A DNA stretch of 64,000 bases from NCBI RefSeq assembly GCF_001646665.1, contig NZ_LWBU01000101.1:124001-188000 (forward strand). The letters run 5' to 3'. Below, piece by piece: positions 35,422 to 44,010 of this stretch (positions are counted from its first letter, which is position 1; each line of letters starts with the position of its first letter). This stretch comes from Streptomyces noursei. GTDB lineage: Bacteria > Actinomycetota > Actinomycetes > Streptomycetales > Streptomycetaceae. The position numbers were made by a program, and so were the translations under genes. Below the pieces are notes generated by a model. That model was not told the DNA's origin and searched no databases. It saw only the letters and a program-made list of their open reading frames with translations.

Positions 35422-36482
35422 CGGCGCCCACCCCCGAGCAGCTTCCTCGTATCTCACCAGGCGCCGCCCGCCTCAGTGCCGCACTGCACGCTCGCGCCGA
35501 GAAGGCCACCGTGCCGCGCGCCATGGTGATGGAAGCCTTCACTGCGGCCCTCCCCGGCACCGCCCGTGGTGAGGACTCCCGCACCGCACTGGCCACCCTG
35601 CTCGAAGAACTCTCCGAGGCCGGCACCCTGCGACTCCCGCACGGCCAGAGACACAAATGGGACGCAGGCCGTCCCGCCCTGCCCGAACAAATCCGGTTGC
35701 CCGCAGTCGCCCCCCGCAGGCCCGCTTCTGTCGCCACACGGCGCTCCTACCGCCCTGAACTCGACTGGTCTCACACGGCGTACCTCACCTCCGCCCACCA
35801 CGAAGACCTGGGCCTCATCAACCGATGGTTCCGCGACACCAGCAATCGTCCTGAACTTCGCGTACCGATCCCCCTGCGCGAGCGCTCGTACGAGATCTTT
35901 CAGGACGAAAAGCGCCTCGATGGTCTCCTATCCGGTGCGCTCTTCGCCCCCGGCCGCCTTACCCTGGAACAGCTCGGCACCTTTCGCGAGCCACCGCCCC
36001 TCGCCTACCGACTGCTCGGCGACGGAGACACCCTCCTGATCGCCGAGAACAGCGACACTTACGCCACACTCCGAGACCTGCTCACCCCGAATCCCGGGCG
36101 CACCAGAGCCGTGGCCTTCGGCTCCGGACGAGCCTTCGAAGCCTCCATCGAAACGGTCAAAGAGATCCATGGAATCCAACGAATCGTCTACTACGGCGAC
36201 CTAGATGCTGAAGGGCTGTCGATTCCCGCCCGCGCCTCAGTAACAGCCACCCAGTGCGGGCTGCCCCCGGTCGAACCCGCCTCCGCGTTGTACGACCTTC
36301 TCCTGAGCCACGCCTCCGCCCCGGGTCAGATAGTTTCCGATGAGCGCGCCCACACGCTTACGGCCTGGCTGCCGCCCAGACTGCGACAGAGGACTCATGA
36401 GGTACTGCTGTCGGGCCGCCGTATTGCACAGGAAGCCACCAACCGTAACCAGCTGGCCGGCGACGCCACGTGGTGCCCTTGA
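35418..36482 (+). CDS. jetD: Toprim nuclease subunit (JetD/MksG-like)
   Basis: A 354-residue protein coupled to the SMC gene by an ATGA overlap. The N-terminal half is helical, with a wHTH-like segment (RAMVMEAFTAALPGTARGED, then LLEELSEAGTLRL). The C-terminal Toprim domain has LLIAENSDTYATLRDLL (E210) and IVYYGDLDAEGLSIPARA (D261, D263), the E...DxD metal site of JetD/topoisomerase VI-A-like (DUF2220) proteins. In Wadjet this subunit cuts the DNA loaded by JetABC. All metal-site residues are present, in contrast to the altered ATPase sites of the SMC gene next to it. It ends the operon. Confidence 0.85.
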   Translation: MTAPTPEQLPRISPGAARLSAALHARAEKATVPRAMVMEAFTAALPGTARGEDSRTALATLLEELSEAGTLRLPHGQRHKWDAGRPALPEQIRLPAVAPRRPASVATRRSYRPELDWSHTAYLTSAHHEDLGLINRWFRDTSNRPELRVPIPLRERSYEIFQDEKRLDGLLSGALFAPGRLTLEQLGTFREPPPLAYRLLGDGDTLLIAENSDTYATLRDLLTPNPGRTRAVAFGSGRAFEASIETVKEIHGIQRIVYYGDLDAEGLSIPARASVTATQCGLPPVEPASALYDLLLSHASAPGQIVSDERAHTLTAWLPPRLRQRTHEVLLSGRRIAQEATNRNQLAGDATWCP

Positions 36483-36686
36483 GTTCATCGGGAGACCGCG
36501 ACTATCTCCAGGCAGTCGTCCGCCGGCAGGCGTCCGGGGCACGGGTGACGCCTCGGCGGGCGAGGCGGCAGCAGCGGGAACGATGCATTCCCACAGGCCA
36601 TCAGGCACAAGATCATCCGCCCCGCAACACTACGCCGCCACCAAGCTCCACCGGCAAGCCCCTGCACCGAACTCATTCTGAAACGA

Positions 36687-38939
36687 TCAGTAAGTCGGGC
36701 GGGGCCCGACGGCCGCACGAATGGCCTCGCGAATCCGAAGATCGACAATTCTGTCCTGCACCAAGCCGGAGAAGTGCCGCGCAGAACGAGGGTGATCACG
36801 CAGCACTGCGGCTACAAGTTGCGCTGCCTGGCCCGACAAAGAGCGGAGCCAGGGCGCGATCCGGTCCTGGGCACTCCATTGGTCCCACGCAGCGTCCCAG
36901 GTGCACATCGTACGGGTGGACTCGTCGAGGAGGTCCCAGTCCTCCTTGGCTGCGGCGAAGTTCGCAATGGTGTGAAGCCAAACAGCGGCGCGGGCAGCCT
37001 CGGCGAACTGGACACGCCCTGTTCCTCGGCCACCGGCGTGGTTGGCCAGAGCCTTGAAGACGCGTTCGCTCCCCTGAGGGTTACGGGACAGCCAGGGCCC
37101 CACCTCTTCGGCAGGAAGACCCGTCAAGGCACGTACGTACAGCTCGTAGTTTTCAGGATGGTCTGCGATCAGTTCGAGCAGGGAAGCCACGGCTGCCGGA
37201 TCACCGGCACGCGTCCGCTCCCATAGCCGCTTCGCTTGTTCGGTCGGAGGTTCCGCTGGTTCAGTGAGTTCGCGGTTGATCAGGTCACGGAGGTCCTTGA
37301 TGCTCTGCGACCGCTGTTCAGGATCGGGATGGGTAGCAATGCGGGTGACGTTCCTCCACGGGCCTGGGGCAGGCAGGAGCGGCACATTCATCTGCGGATA
37401 CTTGCCTGTCAGCGCCCATGCGATGACGCGTCCGATGCCGTAGATGTCGGCGGCCGGCGTGGCTTCATGTGCGTCAATGAAGAGTTCAGGTGCCGCGAAG
37501 CCCTCCGTCCCGATCTCGAAACGAGTCCGCCCGACCTTGGTGGTCTGGCCTCTCGGCCGGCGGACGATTCCCCAGTCCCCAAGGGTCCATCGGCTGTCCA
37601 GTAGAAGGATGTTGGACGGTTTGACGTCGCGGTGAAGCCAGTCGTGCGCGTGAGCGAGTTCCAGCACGTCCATCAGCGCCTCGACCAGGACGCGCAGCTG
37701 TGATGGGGCCTTGAGGTCGTCGTGTCTGTCCTCCGCGGTCGCCTGTGCCATAGGCATGACGAGCCACCCGTCATCCGGGTTGGAGTCAAGGATGGGCATG
37801 TAGTGGGGGTGTCGGCCAAGCAATTGAGAGATCTCGATCTCTCGTTTCATCCGCGCGGTCGGCGTGTCCCGTTGCGAACTGCGGCGCTTGAAAGCGACCT
37901 CGGCCTCGGTCGGCTTGTGAACGGCCCGGAAGACTTGGGCCTGTCCACCCTCCTCCATGGGGAGTCGATCGAGACGGTAGTCCTTCCGGTCGCCGCGGGC
38001 TTGAGCGCGCACCAGGTCGTACAGGTTTACGGCACCGTCCTTGGCCGCAGATGCACGGTGGGACGCCAGCGGGGAAGAGCCTGAGATCACGGGTCGGGCC
38101 TGAACTGGAACGCGGCGCCCGCCGTAGATGGTGTAGCCGCTGATGGAGTCGACGGGTACGAGTGCATAACCGTCGCGGGCTAGCAGGGTGTTAAAGATTT
38201 CCAGCAACTGGCGCAACTCTTCTGCGTCAGTGCGCACGACAGGGTGGAGCATTTCGGCGAGGAAACGGAGGATGACCGCGTCCGGGCCGCGATTCAATCC
38301 GAACCGATCATCAGTGAAGACCCAGTCGTCCTCCCAGTCATAGTTGTTGACGCGGTGCTGGTAGATGTCCCCTTCGGCGGTTGTGAAGCGAGGATCGTAG
38401 CTTGCGAACGCATCCAGATCGAAGATTCGCTTGAGGAAGTCTGGCTCTTCCACCCTGCCGGACCAGTCGACGTTCTGCAGACGAAGGGTGTCGAAAAGCC
38501 GCATGCGGGTGACTTCGGTGATGCGAGCCCGTTTGCCCTCACCAGTGCGCACATCGTCCGGTCGGAGGAGTGTTGGCGACTGCCCCGCCTCCAGCGCCTG
38601 CCGCCAGTTCACGTCTGGATCGCGGAGTGCCGGCTTGATCAGAATCCGGTCGACGTCTGGGCGACCGTTTTGACCGGCTACTTCGGCGACCGTCGGCAGT
38701 AGGTGGTCTAGTACCTCGTCGTCAAAGCTGGGGACGTCCACGACGTCGATGTAGAAGACCGCCGCCCAGTAGTAGTCGTGCCAGTTAGTGGACGTCCTAT
38801 ACCCGTCCTCCGTCTGCTCGAAATCCAGCCTCTCCACCGCGCGGAGCAACTCCGTCGCACCAACATCAGAGCGAGCAGAGAAGATCGCTGCAGCCTGCGC
38901 CAAGACGCGCTCCCCGAGCTGCTCCTGTCCACGATCCAT
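36687..38939 (-). CDS. Ser/Thr protein kinase with AbiJ-like N-terminal region
   Basis: A 750-residue protein. Residues about 1-320 resemble AbiJ-type N-terminal regions: RFLAEMLHPVVRTDAEELRQ, then FNTLLARDGYALVPV. The kinase domain is about 322-575: a Gly-poor loop (MEEGGQAQVF), VK-equivalent K351 in VAFKRR, E367, HRDVKPSN (D438, N443) and GDWG in place of DFG (D455). The C-terminal 180 residues are helical, TPR-like. It has no membrane segment. It faces the Wadjet-like operon tail to tail, with 204 bases between. AbiJ-domain and kinase genes are typical defence-island members, so phage-triggered growth arrest is a reasonable guess. Confidence 0.8.
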   Translation of the reverse strand: MDRGQEQLGERVLAQAAAIFSARSDVGATELLRAVERLDFEQTEDGYRTSTNWHDYYWAAVFYIDVVDVPSFDDEVLDHLLPTVAEVAGQNGRPDVDRILIKPALRDPDVNWRQALEAGQSPTLLRPDDVRTGEGKRARITEVTRMRLFDTLRLQNVDWSGRVEEPDFLKRIFDLDAFASYDPRFTTAEGDIYQHRVNNYDWEDDWVFTDDRFGLNRGPDAVILRFLAEMLHPVVRTDAEELRQLLEIFNTLLARDGYALVPVDSISGYTIYGGRRVPVQARPVISGSSPLASHRASAAKDGAVNLYDLVRAQARGDRKDYRLDRLPMEEGGQAQVFRAVHKPTEAEVAFKRRSSQRDTPTARMKREIEISQLLGRHPHYMPILDSNPDDGWLVMPMAQATAEDRHDDLKAPSQLRVLVEALMDVLELAHAHDWLHRDVKPSNILLLDSRWTLGDWGIVRRPRGQTTKVGRTRFEIGTEGFAAPELFIDAHEATPAADIYGIGRVIAWALTGKYPQMNVPLLPAPGPWRNVTRIATHPDPEQRSQSIKDLRDLINRELTEPAEPPTEQAKRLWERTRAGDPAAVASLLELIADHPENYELYVRALTGLPAEEVGPWLSRNPQGSERVFKALANHAGGRGTGRVQFAEAARAAVWLHTIANFAAAKEDWDLLDESTRTMCTWDAAWDQWSAQDRIAPWLRSLSGQAAQLVAAVLRDHPRSARHFSGLVQDRIVDLRIREAIRAAVGPRPTY

Positions 38940-39257
38940 GTTCCGTCGCCCCTCTCACGCACACAGCCGGACACGGCCTGCGTCCACGGCAGCAGTGCCT
39001 AGCAGCACCGGCGCGGCCAGCTGGCGTCCTCCCCTGCAACAACTCCTCCACTCAACGCGGAGGGACAGCCAGCTTAGACGTCGTTTCAGTCGGCGAGGCG
39101 GCGGTGGACTGCGGCTTCCCTCCGGCCCTGGATGAGCTACGGTCTCCCGCTCGGGGGCCAGCAGGCAGTGGCGCTATGACCCTCTATCTACGTGCCCTGG
39201 GCGGCACCTTCGGTGGCATGGCGTCACATGCCACCGGAGGTGCTGCCAAGGGCACTT
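38940..39257. other. intergenic, no gene seen
   Basis: Upstream region of the kinase gene, leading into junction 2. Only short open frames without ribosome-binding sites are present. A palindromic GGTGGCATG...CATGCCACC (about 39211-39238) stands just before the arm repeats and may be part of the att structure. Confidence 0.4.
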
Positions 39258-39351
39258 CCTGGGGAGAATTTGGGGAGTATCGACGGTCCTGGGGAGCGCG
39301 TGGGGAGAATCGGCCGCGTAACGCAGCACGATCCCGAAAGACGCTGAAAGA
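39258..39351. repeat. arm-type repeat cluster, junction 2
   Basis: The motif TGGGGAGAATTTGGGGAG recurs as TGGGGAGCGCGTGGGGAG, followed by GATCCCGAAAGACGCTGAAAG. Order and spacing copy those of junction 1 at 21917-22018. A further GGGGAGGATCCGGGGAG lies at about 39609-39626 by the integrase stop. The GGGGAG doublets are the best candidates for integrase arm-binding sites. Confidence 0.55.
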
Positions 39352-39396
39352 TCTATCCGCGCAGGTCAGGGGCGGGCACAGCCGCATCGACGCTGG

Positions 39397-39522
39397 TCAG
39401 CGCCACCAGGTAGACAACTTCATGACGTACGTCCCGAGATCGTCGGCCTCGACGATCCCCGGGAGCGAGCCGCCCTCACGCAGAGGCGTGACATAGCGGG
39501 TCGCTACGACCTCTTCCAACAC
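39397..39522 (-). pseudogene. 41-codon HipA-like kinase 5' piece at att junction 2
   Basis: From GTG 39522 the minus strand encodes VLEEVVATRYVTPLREGG, then SLPGIVEADDLGTYVMK, then a stop; 41 residues, exactly as long as the ORF of junction 1. The residues up to GTYVMK agree with what I recall of actinobacterial HipA-family kinases; the rest of the kinase is missing. CATGACGTA at about 39421-39429 is shared with junction 1 and marks the probable crossover region. Confidence 0.55.
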
Positions 39523-39598
39523 TTCCCAGGCCACCCATCTCTTCAGCCTTGCAACTCGCGGACGACTTCTCCGGGGCGTGGAGGGCGGGCATCACCGG

Positions 39599-39745
39599 TC
39601 AACGGCGCCGGGGAGGATCCGGGGAGCTCCGGCCGGCGGGCCGGCCTCCCCGCTCCCCCAGCAGACCGTCGATGGTGCCGAGCCCCATGTCGCCGGCTTC
39701 CGGCATGAAGTGAACATAGTAACCGAGGGTGATCACCGGCGAGGA
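39599..39745 (-). pseudogene. tyrosine integrase 3' end, junction 2
   Basis: The minus strand reads PVITLGYYVHFMPEAGDMGL, then TIDGLLGER, ending SSPDPPRRR and a stop at 39599. This is the extreme C-terminus of an integrase related to that of junction 1, including the region of the catalytic Tyr. Coding similarity ends near 39745, so the rest of the gene is deleted. 39760-40205 contains no convincing gene. Confidence 0.6.
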
Positions 39746-40205
39746 GCGTCGGAGCCCCGTGGCGGTGCCGAGGGCCTCGTGGCAACGGTGTCGGGCGGAA
39801 GCTCAGAAGCACCTCCGCCACCCCCGGAGCGGGCGGGGACGACGGTGTTGGCGACTCCGGCACAGCCGCGAGGACCGATGCCGCCGGCGTCGCGGGAACC
39901 AGGCCGTACCGACTGGCACGCCAGGGGGGCGAACGTCCGGAGGGCAGCAAGGAACCGGCCTTCCGGACAGAATGGCGTCTCGGCGCCCAGGGGGCCTACT
40001 GCCCTCCATGGGAAGGGGGCGGCGCAAGTAGGACGGGGAACGTTCGGCTTCGGGCACGTGGGCCTGCACCGCATCCGGGTCGGGCACCGCACCGACCACC
40101 GCCACATGGCCCTGCGTTGACACGCTGGACGAGGCCCATCATCAAGGCGTCGACCTCAATGGCTGCGTTTTCAGCGCGCCAAGGAGGTCGTCCTCTTCCG
40201 TGGCG

Positions 40206-42818
40206 TCAGGGTTCGCGGCCGGCGCGACAGCGACCGCCGCCCTCAGCGCCCCGCCGGAGTGAGTCGGCGCCGCGATTCGCGCGCAGGGCGGTGACCTGCT
40301 GAACAAGTCGGCGGACGGCCGAGGCGTAGCCGATGCCGAACGCGAGGGAGACCACGAGCGCGAGGTGCTTCGACAGGCCGTCGAACACGGGGTAGACCTG
40401 CCAGTGCGTCAGATAAATGGCGAGTGAGCTGCCGGCGAGCAGGCCGGCCGCCTGGTTGACCCGGTGGACGCTCGGCAGGGTCGGGAACCATACGAGCAGG
40501 CAGAAGCCCGCCATGACGAACAGTTCCCTGCGCGGCTCGCCGGGGAAGAAGCCCGGGACGGCGGCCAGAGCGGCGATCGTCACCAGCAGCCTCTGTGGCG
40601 CGGTGCGGGACTGGGCCGCGGCCCAGCCGAGGGCGAACAGCCAGAAGACCGTGACGGCGTCGGTTATATGGGCGCGAGCCGGCAGGCCCAGCAGTTCGTA
40701 GCGGGTGAGCAGGCCGAGGCCCGCCAGGGCGACCGGCAGGCCGTACGGGGAGCGTTGCTCCAGGCGGTGAACCGCGGGGACGGCGAGCAGCACCGTCAGG
40801 GCCAGCAGGATGTAGACGAGGGCCTCGACGAACCAGAGGTGGATCCCGGTCCCCATGTCCTCGGGCCACAGCGCGTTGTGCACGAGGAGGAGATTGGACA
40901 GGTCGTAGTCGTCGCTGATGAGGAGCGCGAAGGCGGTCCAGGCCATGGTGGGGACGGCGATCCGCGCGATGCTGCGGGCCGTGCGGCGCGTCCGTTCGCC
41001 GCGTTCGGGCGAGGAGAGCAGGAAGCGGGCGAAGTTGAACCCGGCGACGGCGAGCAGGAGATGGGCTCCGCCCCGGATCTCGAAGAGCCGGATGTGTGAC
41101 CCGACGACGCACACGATGGCCACCGCACGCAGGACGACGCTGGTCTCCACGCTCCGCCACCGGGTCCGGTCGCCGTCCCGGTGGGGTGCCGCGCGGCGTT
41201 CCAGTTCTCCGATCGGTGTCGTGTGCCAGTTCGGCGGCAGCTTCCCCAGTCGCTGTTCGAGGTGGAGGGACATCTCGACGTACGACAGGGAGTCACCGCC
41301 GAGGGACACGAAGGAGCTGTCCGGCGTCACATCGGGGCGGTCCAGGAGCCGGGCGTAGAGCGCGCACAGGTCGTCCGGGGTGCCGTCTCCGCAGGGCAGG
41401 GCCGTCTGGGCCGGGCGGTTCAGGGCGCGTACCGCCTGGTAGTCGGGCTTGCCCGTGGGCAGCCTGGGGAGTTCGGGCAGCAGGTGGACGTGTACGGCGC
41501 GGGCGGGCAGGCCGCACTCGTCCACCAGGCTTCTTCGGATCCGTCGCTCGTCCCACCCGGCCGCGCGGACGACAGCGAGGGCCAGACCCTCGTCGTCGCC
41601 GCTGCACAGGGCTGCCAGGCCGTGACGTTCGAGCACGGCCTCTATCCGCTGGGGGTCGATGCGCAGGCCGGCGATCTTCAGGAAGCGGCTGCGCCGCCCG
41701 ACGATCTCGTACAGACCGTGCTCGGTTCGGCGGGCGAGGTCGCCGGTGCGCAGGGCGTCGACCGTACGGCCGAGGGCGAGGTCGTCGGGGGTGTGGGCGT
41801 AGCCGAGCATGACGTTCGGGCCGGAGTAGACGAGTTCGCCGGCTCCATCGGCATGGGACGCATCCTCGACCGGTTCCAGCCGGAAGGAGCCGCCCGGGAC
41901 GGGGACTCCGATCGCCCCGGGGTGTTCGGCGGCGAGTGCCGGCGGCAGGTAGGCCATGCGGGCGGTCGCCTCGGTCTGGCCGTACATGACGAACAGGTCC
42001 CAGCCGCGCCGGGCTCCCAGTTCGGCGTAGTGCCGCACCCGCTCGGGGGCGAGGCGGCCGCCGGCCTGGGTGACGTACCGCAGTCGGGGGAGGTCCATCT
42101 CGGCGAAGCCGATCCGGTCGAGCAGGTCGAAGGTGTACGGGACGCCGGCGAGCGCGGTTGCGCCGGCCGTCCGGAAGAGGTCCCAGAAGCAGGCGTCGGC
42201 CACCGACAGGCCGGTCATGACGAGCCCGGCACCGCGCAGCAGATGACTGTGGATCACCGACAGGCCGTAGCAGTAGTGCATCGGCAGGGTGGTCGCGGCA
42301 CGGTCGGTGTCGCGGATGGCGAGGTACGTGGCGATCGACTCGGCGTTCGCCTGGAGGTTCTCGTAGGAGAGCCGGACCAGTTTGGGCGAGCCGGTGGAGC
42401 CGGAGGTGCTGAGGAGCAGCGCGAGGTCGGGGTGGAGGGTGTGCGCCGAGGCGGGGCGCCGTTCCTCGACGCGCCACTCCCCGACGGCCTCCGGGTGGAC
42501 CACGACGTCCGGGTCGTACGCGGCGGTGAGCGCGGCGGCCGCCTCGGGGTGGTCGCCGGGCACGAGCAGCACCGCGTGGCCGGCCGACAGCGCGGCGAGG
42601 TGGACGACGAGCGCGCCGACGGTGTTGGCGCCGGGCAGCAGGACCAGTCGCCGCTCCGGGCCGAGGCGCCGTGCCATGTCCTCGACCCGCGTGGCCAGCT
42701 CACGGTAGGAGAGTTCGCCGTCGGAGGTCACCAGGGCGGTGCGGTCGCCGTGCAGCACGAGGTCGCGGGCGAGCGGGAGGGCGTGGCCGCCGACGGGCGG
42801 GGCGGGGAGGAGCGTCAC
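40206..42818 (-). CDS. adenylation / carrier / acyltransferase-3 fusion protein
   Basis: An 870-residue three-domain protein. The AMP-binding domain (about 1-470) has LLLSTSGSTGSPKLVRLSYE, MYGQTEATARM, TGDLARR and the late Lys in PTGKPDYQ. The phosphopantetheine carrier (about 480-550) has SFVSLGGDSLSYVEM with the modifiable Ser. A membrane acyltransferase-3-like domain (about 570-850) has roughly ten hydrophobic segments. Such a fusion activates an acid, tethers it and passes it to an acceptor at the membrane. It diverges from the ferric transporter operon across a region with an iron box, so a siderophore or iron-linked role is likely. Substrate unknown. Confidence 0.82.
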   Translation of the reverse strand: MTLLPAPPVGGHALPLARDLVLHGDRTALVTSDGELSYRELATRVEDMARRLGPERRLVLLPGANTVGALVVHLAALSAGHAVLLVPGDHPEAAAALTAAYDPDVVVHPEAVGEWRVEERRPASAHTLHPDLALLLSTSGSTGSPKLVRLSYENLQANAESIATYLAIRDTDRAATTLPMHYCYGLSVIHSHLLRGAGLVMTGLSVADACFWDLFRTAGATALAGVPYTFDLLDRIGFAEMDLPRLRYVTQAGGRLAPERVRHYAELGARRGWDLFVMYGQTEATARMAYLPPALAAEHPGAIGVPVPGGSFRLEPVEDASHADGAGELVYSGPNVMLGYAHTPDDLALGRTVDALRTGDLARRTEHGLYEIVGRRSRFLKIAGLRIDPQRIEAVLERHGLAALCSGDDEGLALAVVRAAGWDERRIRRSLVDECGLPARAVHVHLLPELPRLPTGKPDYQAVRALNRPAQTALPCGDGTPDDLCALYARLLDRPDVTPDSSFVSLGGDSLSYVEMSLHLEQRLGKLPPNWHTTPIGELERRAAPHRDGDRTRWRSVETSVVLRAVAIVCVVGSHIRLFEIRGGAHLLLAVAGFNFARFLLSSPERGERTRRTARSIARIAVPTMAWTAFALLISDDYDLSNLLLVHNALWPEDMGTGIHLWFVEALVYILLALTVLLAVPAVHRLEQRSPYGLPVALAGLGLLTRYELLGLPARAHITDAVTVFWLFALGWAAAQSRTAPQRLLVTIAALAAVPGFFPGEPRRELFVMAGFCLLVWFPTLPSVHRVNQAAGLLAGSSLAIYLTHWQVYPVFDGLSKHLALVVSLAFGIGYASAVRRLVQQVTALRANRGADSLRRGAEGGGRCRAGREP

Positions 42819-42830
42819 GGGCGCATCGTA

Positions 42831-42848
42831 GGTAAGGCGTTCCTTACC
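42831..42848. promoter_or_regulatory. palindromic operator candidate upstream of the fusion gene
   Basis: GGTAAGG-CGTT-CCTTACC is a perfect 7-base inverted repeat, 13-30 bases upstream of the GTG of the fusion gene. The arms resemble the half-site of actinobacterial iron boxes (AGGTAAG), but the spacing is wider than the classic 19-base box. It may be a second regulator site or a leader hairpin. Confidence 0.45.
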
Positions 42849-42908
42849 AGAAGAGGGGGAGGTTCCTCCGGATGCCCATTCGTGGCCCCGCCGTTATCAA
42901 AGCCTGAC

Positions 42909-42937
42909 TTGACCTTAGGTTAGCTTTACCTTATCAA
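42909..42937 (+). promoter_or_regulatory. promoter with embedded DmdR/IdeR iron box
   Basis: TTGACC and TATCAA hexamers are separated by exactly 17 bases and read toward the ferric transporter genes. The 19 bases 42915-42933 (TTAGGTTAGCTTTACCTTA) agree with the iron-box palindrome TTAGGTTAGGCTAACCTAA at 14-15 positions and fill the spacer. An iron-loaded DtxR-family repressor bound there would exclude RNA polymerase. The site also lies between the two divergent start codons, so it may control both directions. Confidence 0.75.
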
Positions 42938-42989
42938 TACTTTATTCACAGGTTCTCTTCATGAATGACGGCAGGAAGGCTCCACCCGT

Positions 42990-44009
42990 ATGCGCCGCCC
43001 CCTGGCCCGCAGCTTGACCGCCATAGCCGCGGCCGCCCTGCTCGCACCCGCGCTCGCCGCCTGTGGCAGCGACGAACCGGCCGACCTCGTCATCTACTCC
43101 GGCCGCAACGAGAACCTCGTGAAGCCGCTCATCGAGAAGCTGGAGAAGCACCTCGACGCCAACGTCGAGGTCCGCTACGGCGACAGCGCCGAACTGTCCG
43201 CCCAGCTCCTGGAGGAGGGCGACAGGACCGAGGCAGGGCTCTTCCTCTCCCAGGACGCCGGCGCCCTCGGCGCACTGTCCACGGAACAGCGACTCACCCC
43301 GCTTCCGAAGGCCACGCTCGACAAGGTCGGCCCCGCACACCGCGGCTCCGCCGGTGACTGGACCGGTGTCAGCGGCCGCGTGCGCGTCCTCGCGTACAAC
43401 CCCGAGCAGGTTCCCACGCCGCCCAACAGCGTCCACGACCTGGTGAAGCCGGAATGGAAGGGCAAGATCGGCTTCGCGCCGACCAACGCCTCCTTCCAGG
43501 CGTTCGTCACCGGCATGCGCGTCCTGGAGGGCGACGAGGCCACCCGCACCTGGCTCGAGAACCTCAAGGCCAAGCAGCCCAAGGCGTACGAGAACAACAA
43601 CAACGTCATGGAGGCCGTCGACAAGGGCGAGGTCGCCATCGGGCTGCTCAACCACTACTACTGGTACGAGCAGGTCGCCGAGAAGGGCGCCGACAAGGTC
43701 AAGGCGAAGATCCACTACCTGCCCAAGGGCGACCCTGGCGGCCTCGTCAACGTCGCGGGCGTGGGCATTCTCAAGGGCGCCGACAAGAAGCAGGCCGGCT
43801 ACGCCCAGAAGGCCGTCGACTTCCTGCTCTCCGCCGATTCCCAGAGCTACTTCGCCGAGGAGACGCACGAGTACCCGCTCGCCGCAGGAGTGAAGCCGGC
43901 CCAGGGCGTCCCCGCCCTGGAGACCCTTCAGCCGCCGAAGATCGACCTCGGCAAGCTCGCCTCCCTCAAGGAGACGCTGGCCATGCTCCAGGACGTCGGA
44001 CTGGTCTGA
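42990..44009 (+). CDS. ferric iron-binding lipoprotein (FbpA-type)
   Basis: A 339-residue solute-binding lipoprotein. The signal peptide has a twin-Arg-like start MRRPLARS and the lipobox LAAC (Cys near residue 26). The mature part has the FbpA/FutA pattern: VIYSGRNENLVKPLIEKLEK, then LNHYYWYEQV with the Tyr cluster that binds Fe3+, and VNVAGVGILKGA. It lies downstream of the iron-box promoter and 1 base from the permease gene, forming an fbpABC-type operon. It captures ferric iron outside the membrane and feeds it to the permease. Confidence 0.9.
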   Translation: MRRPLARSLTAIAAAALLAPALAACGSDEPADLVIYSGRNENLVKPLIEKLEKHLDANVEVRYGDSAELSAQLLEEGDRTEAGLFLSQDAGALGALSTEQRLTPLPKATLDKVGPAHRGSAGDWTGVSGRVRVLAYNPEQVPTPPNSVHDLVKPEWKGKIGFAPTNASFQAFVTGMRVLEGDEATRTWLENLKAKQPKAYENNNNVMEAVDKGEVAIGLLNHYYWYEQVAEKGADKVKAKIHYLPKGDPGGLVNVAGVGILKGADKKQAGYAQKAVDFLLSADSQSYFAEETHEYPLAAGVKPAQGVPALETLQPPKIDLGKLASLKETLAMLQDVGLV

Positions 44010-44010
44010 C

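Noticed and set aside
39733..40123. Minus-strand open frames right of junction 2, one starting STQGHVAVVGAVPDPDAVQA
   Set aside because: No ribosome-binding site, no coherent composition beyond the first 30 residues and overlapping rival frames. It may be relic DNA, but no gene can be supported.
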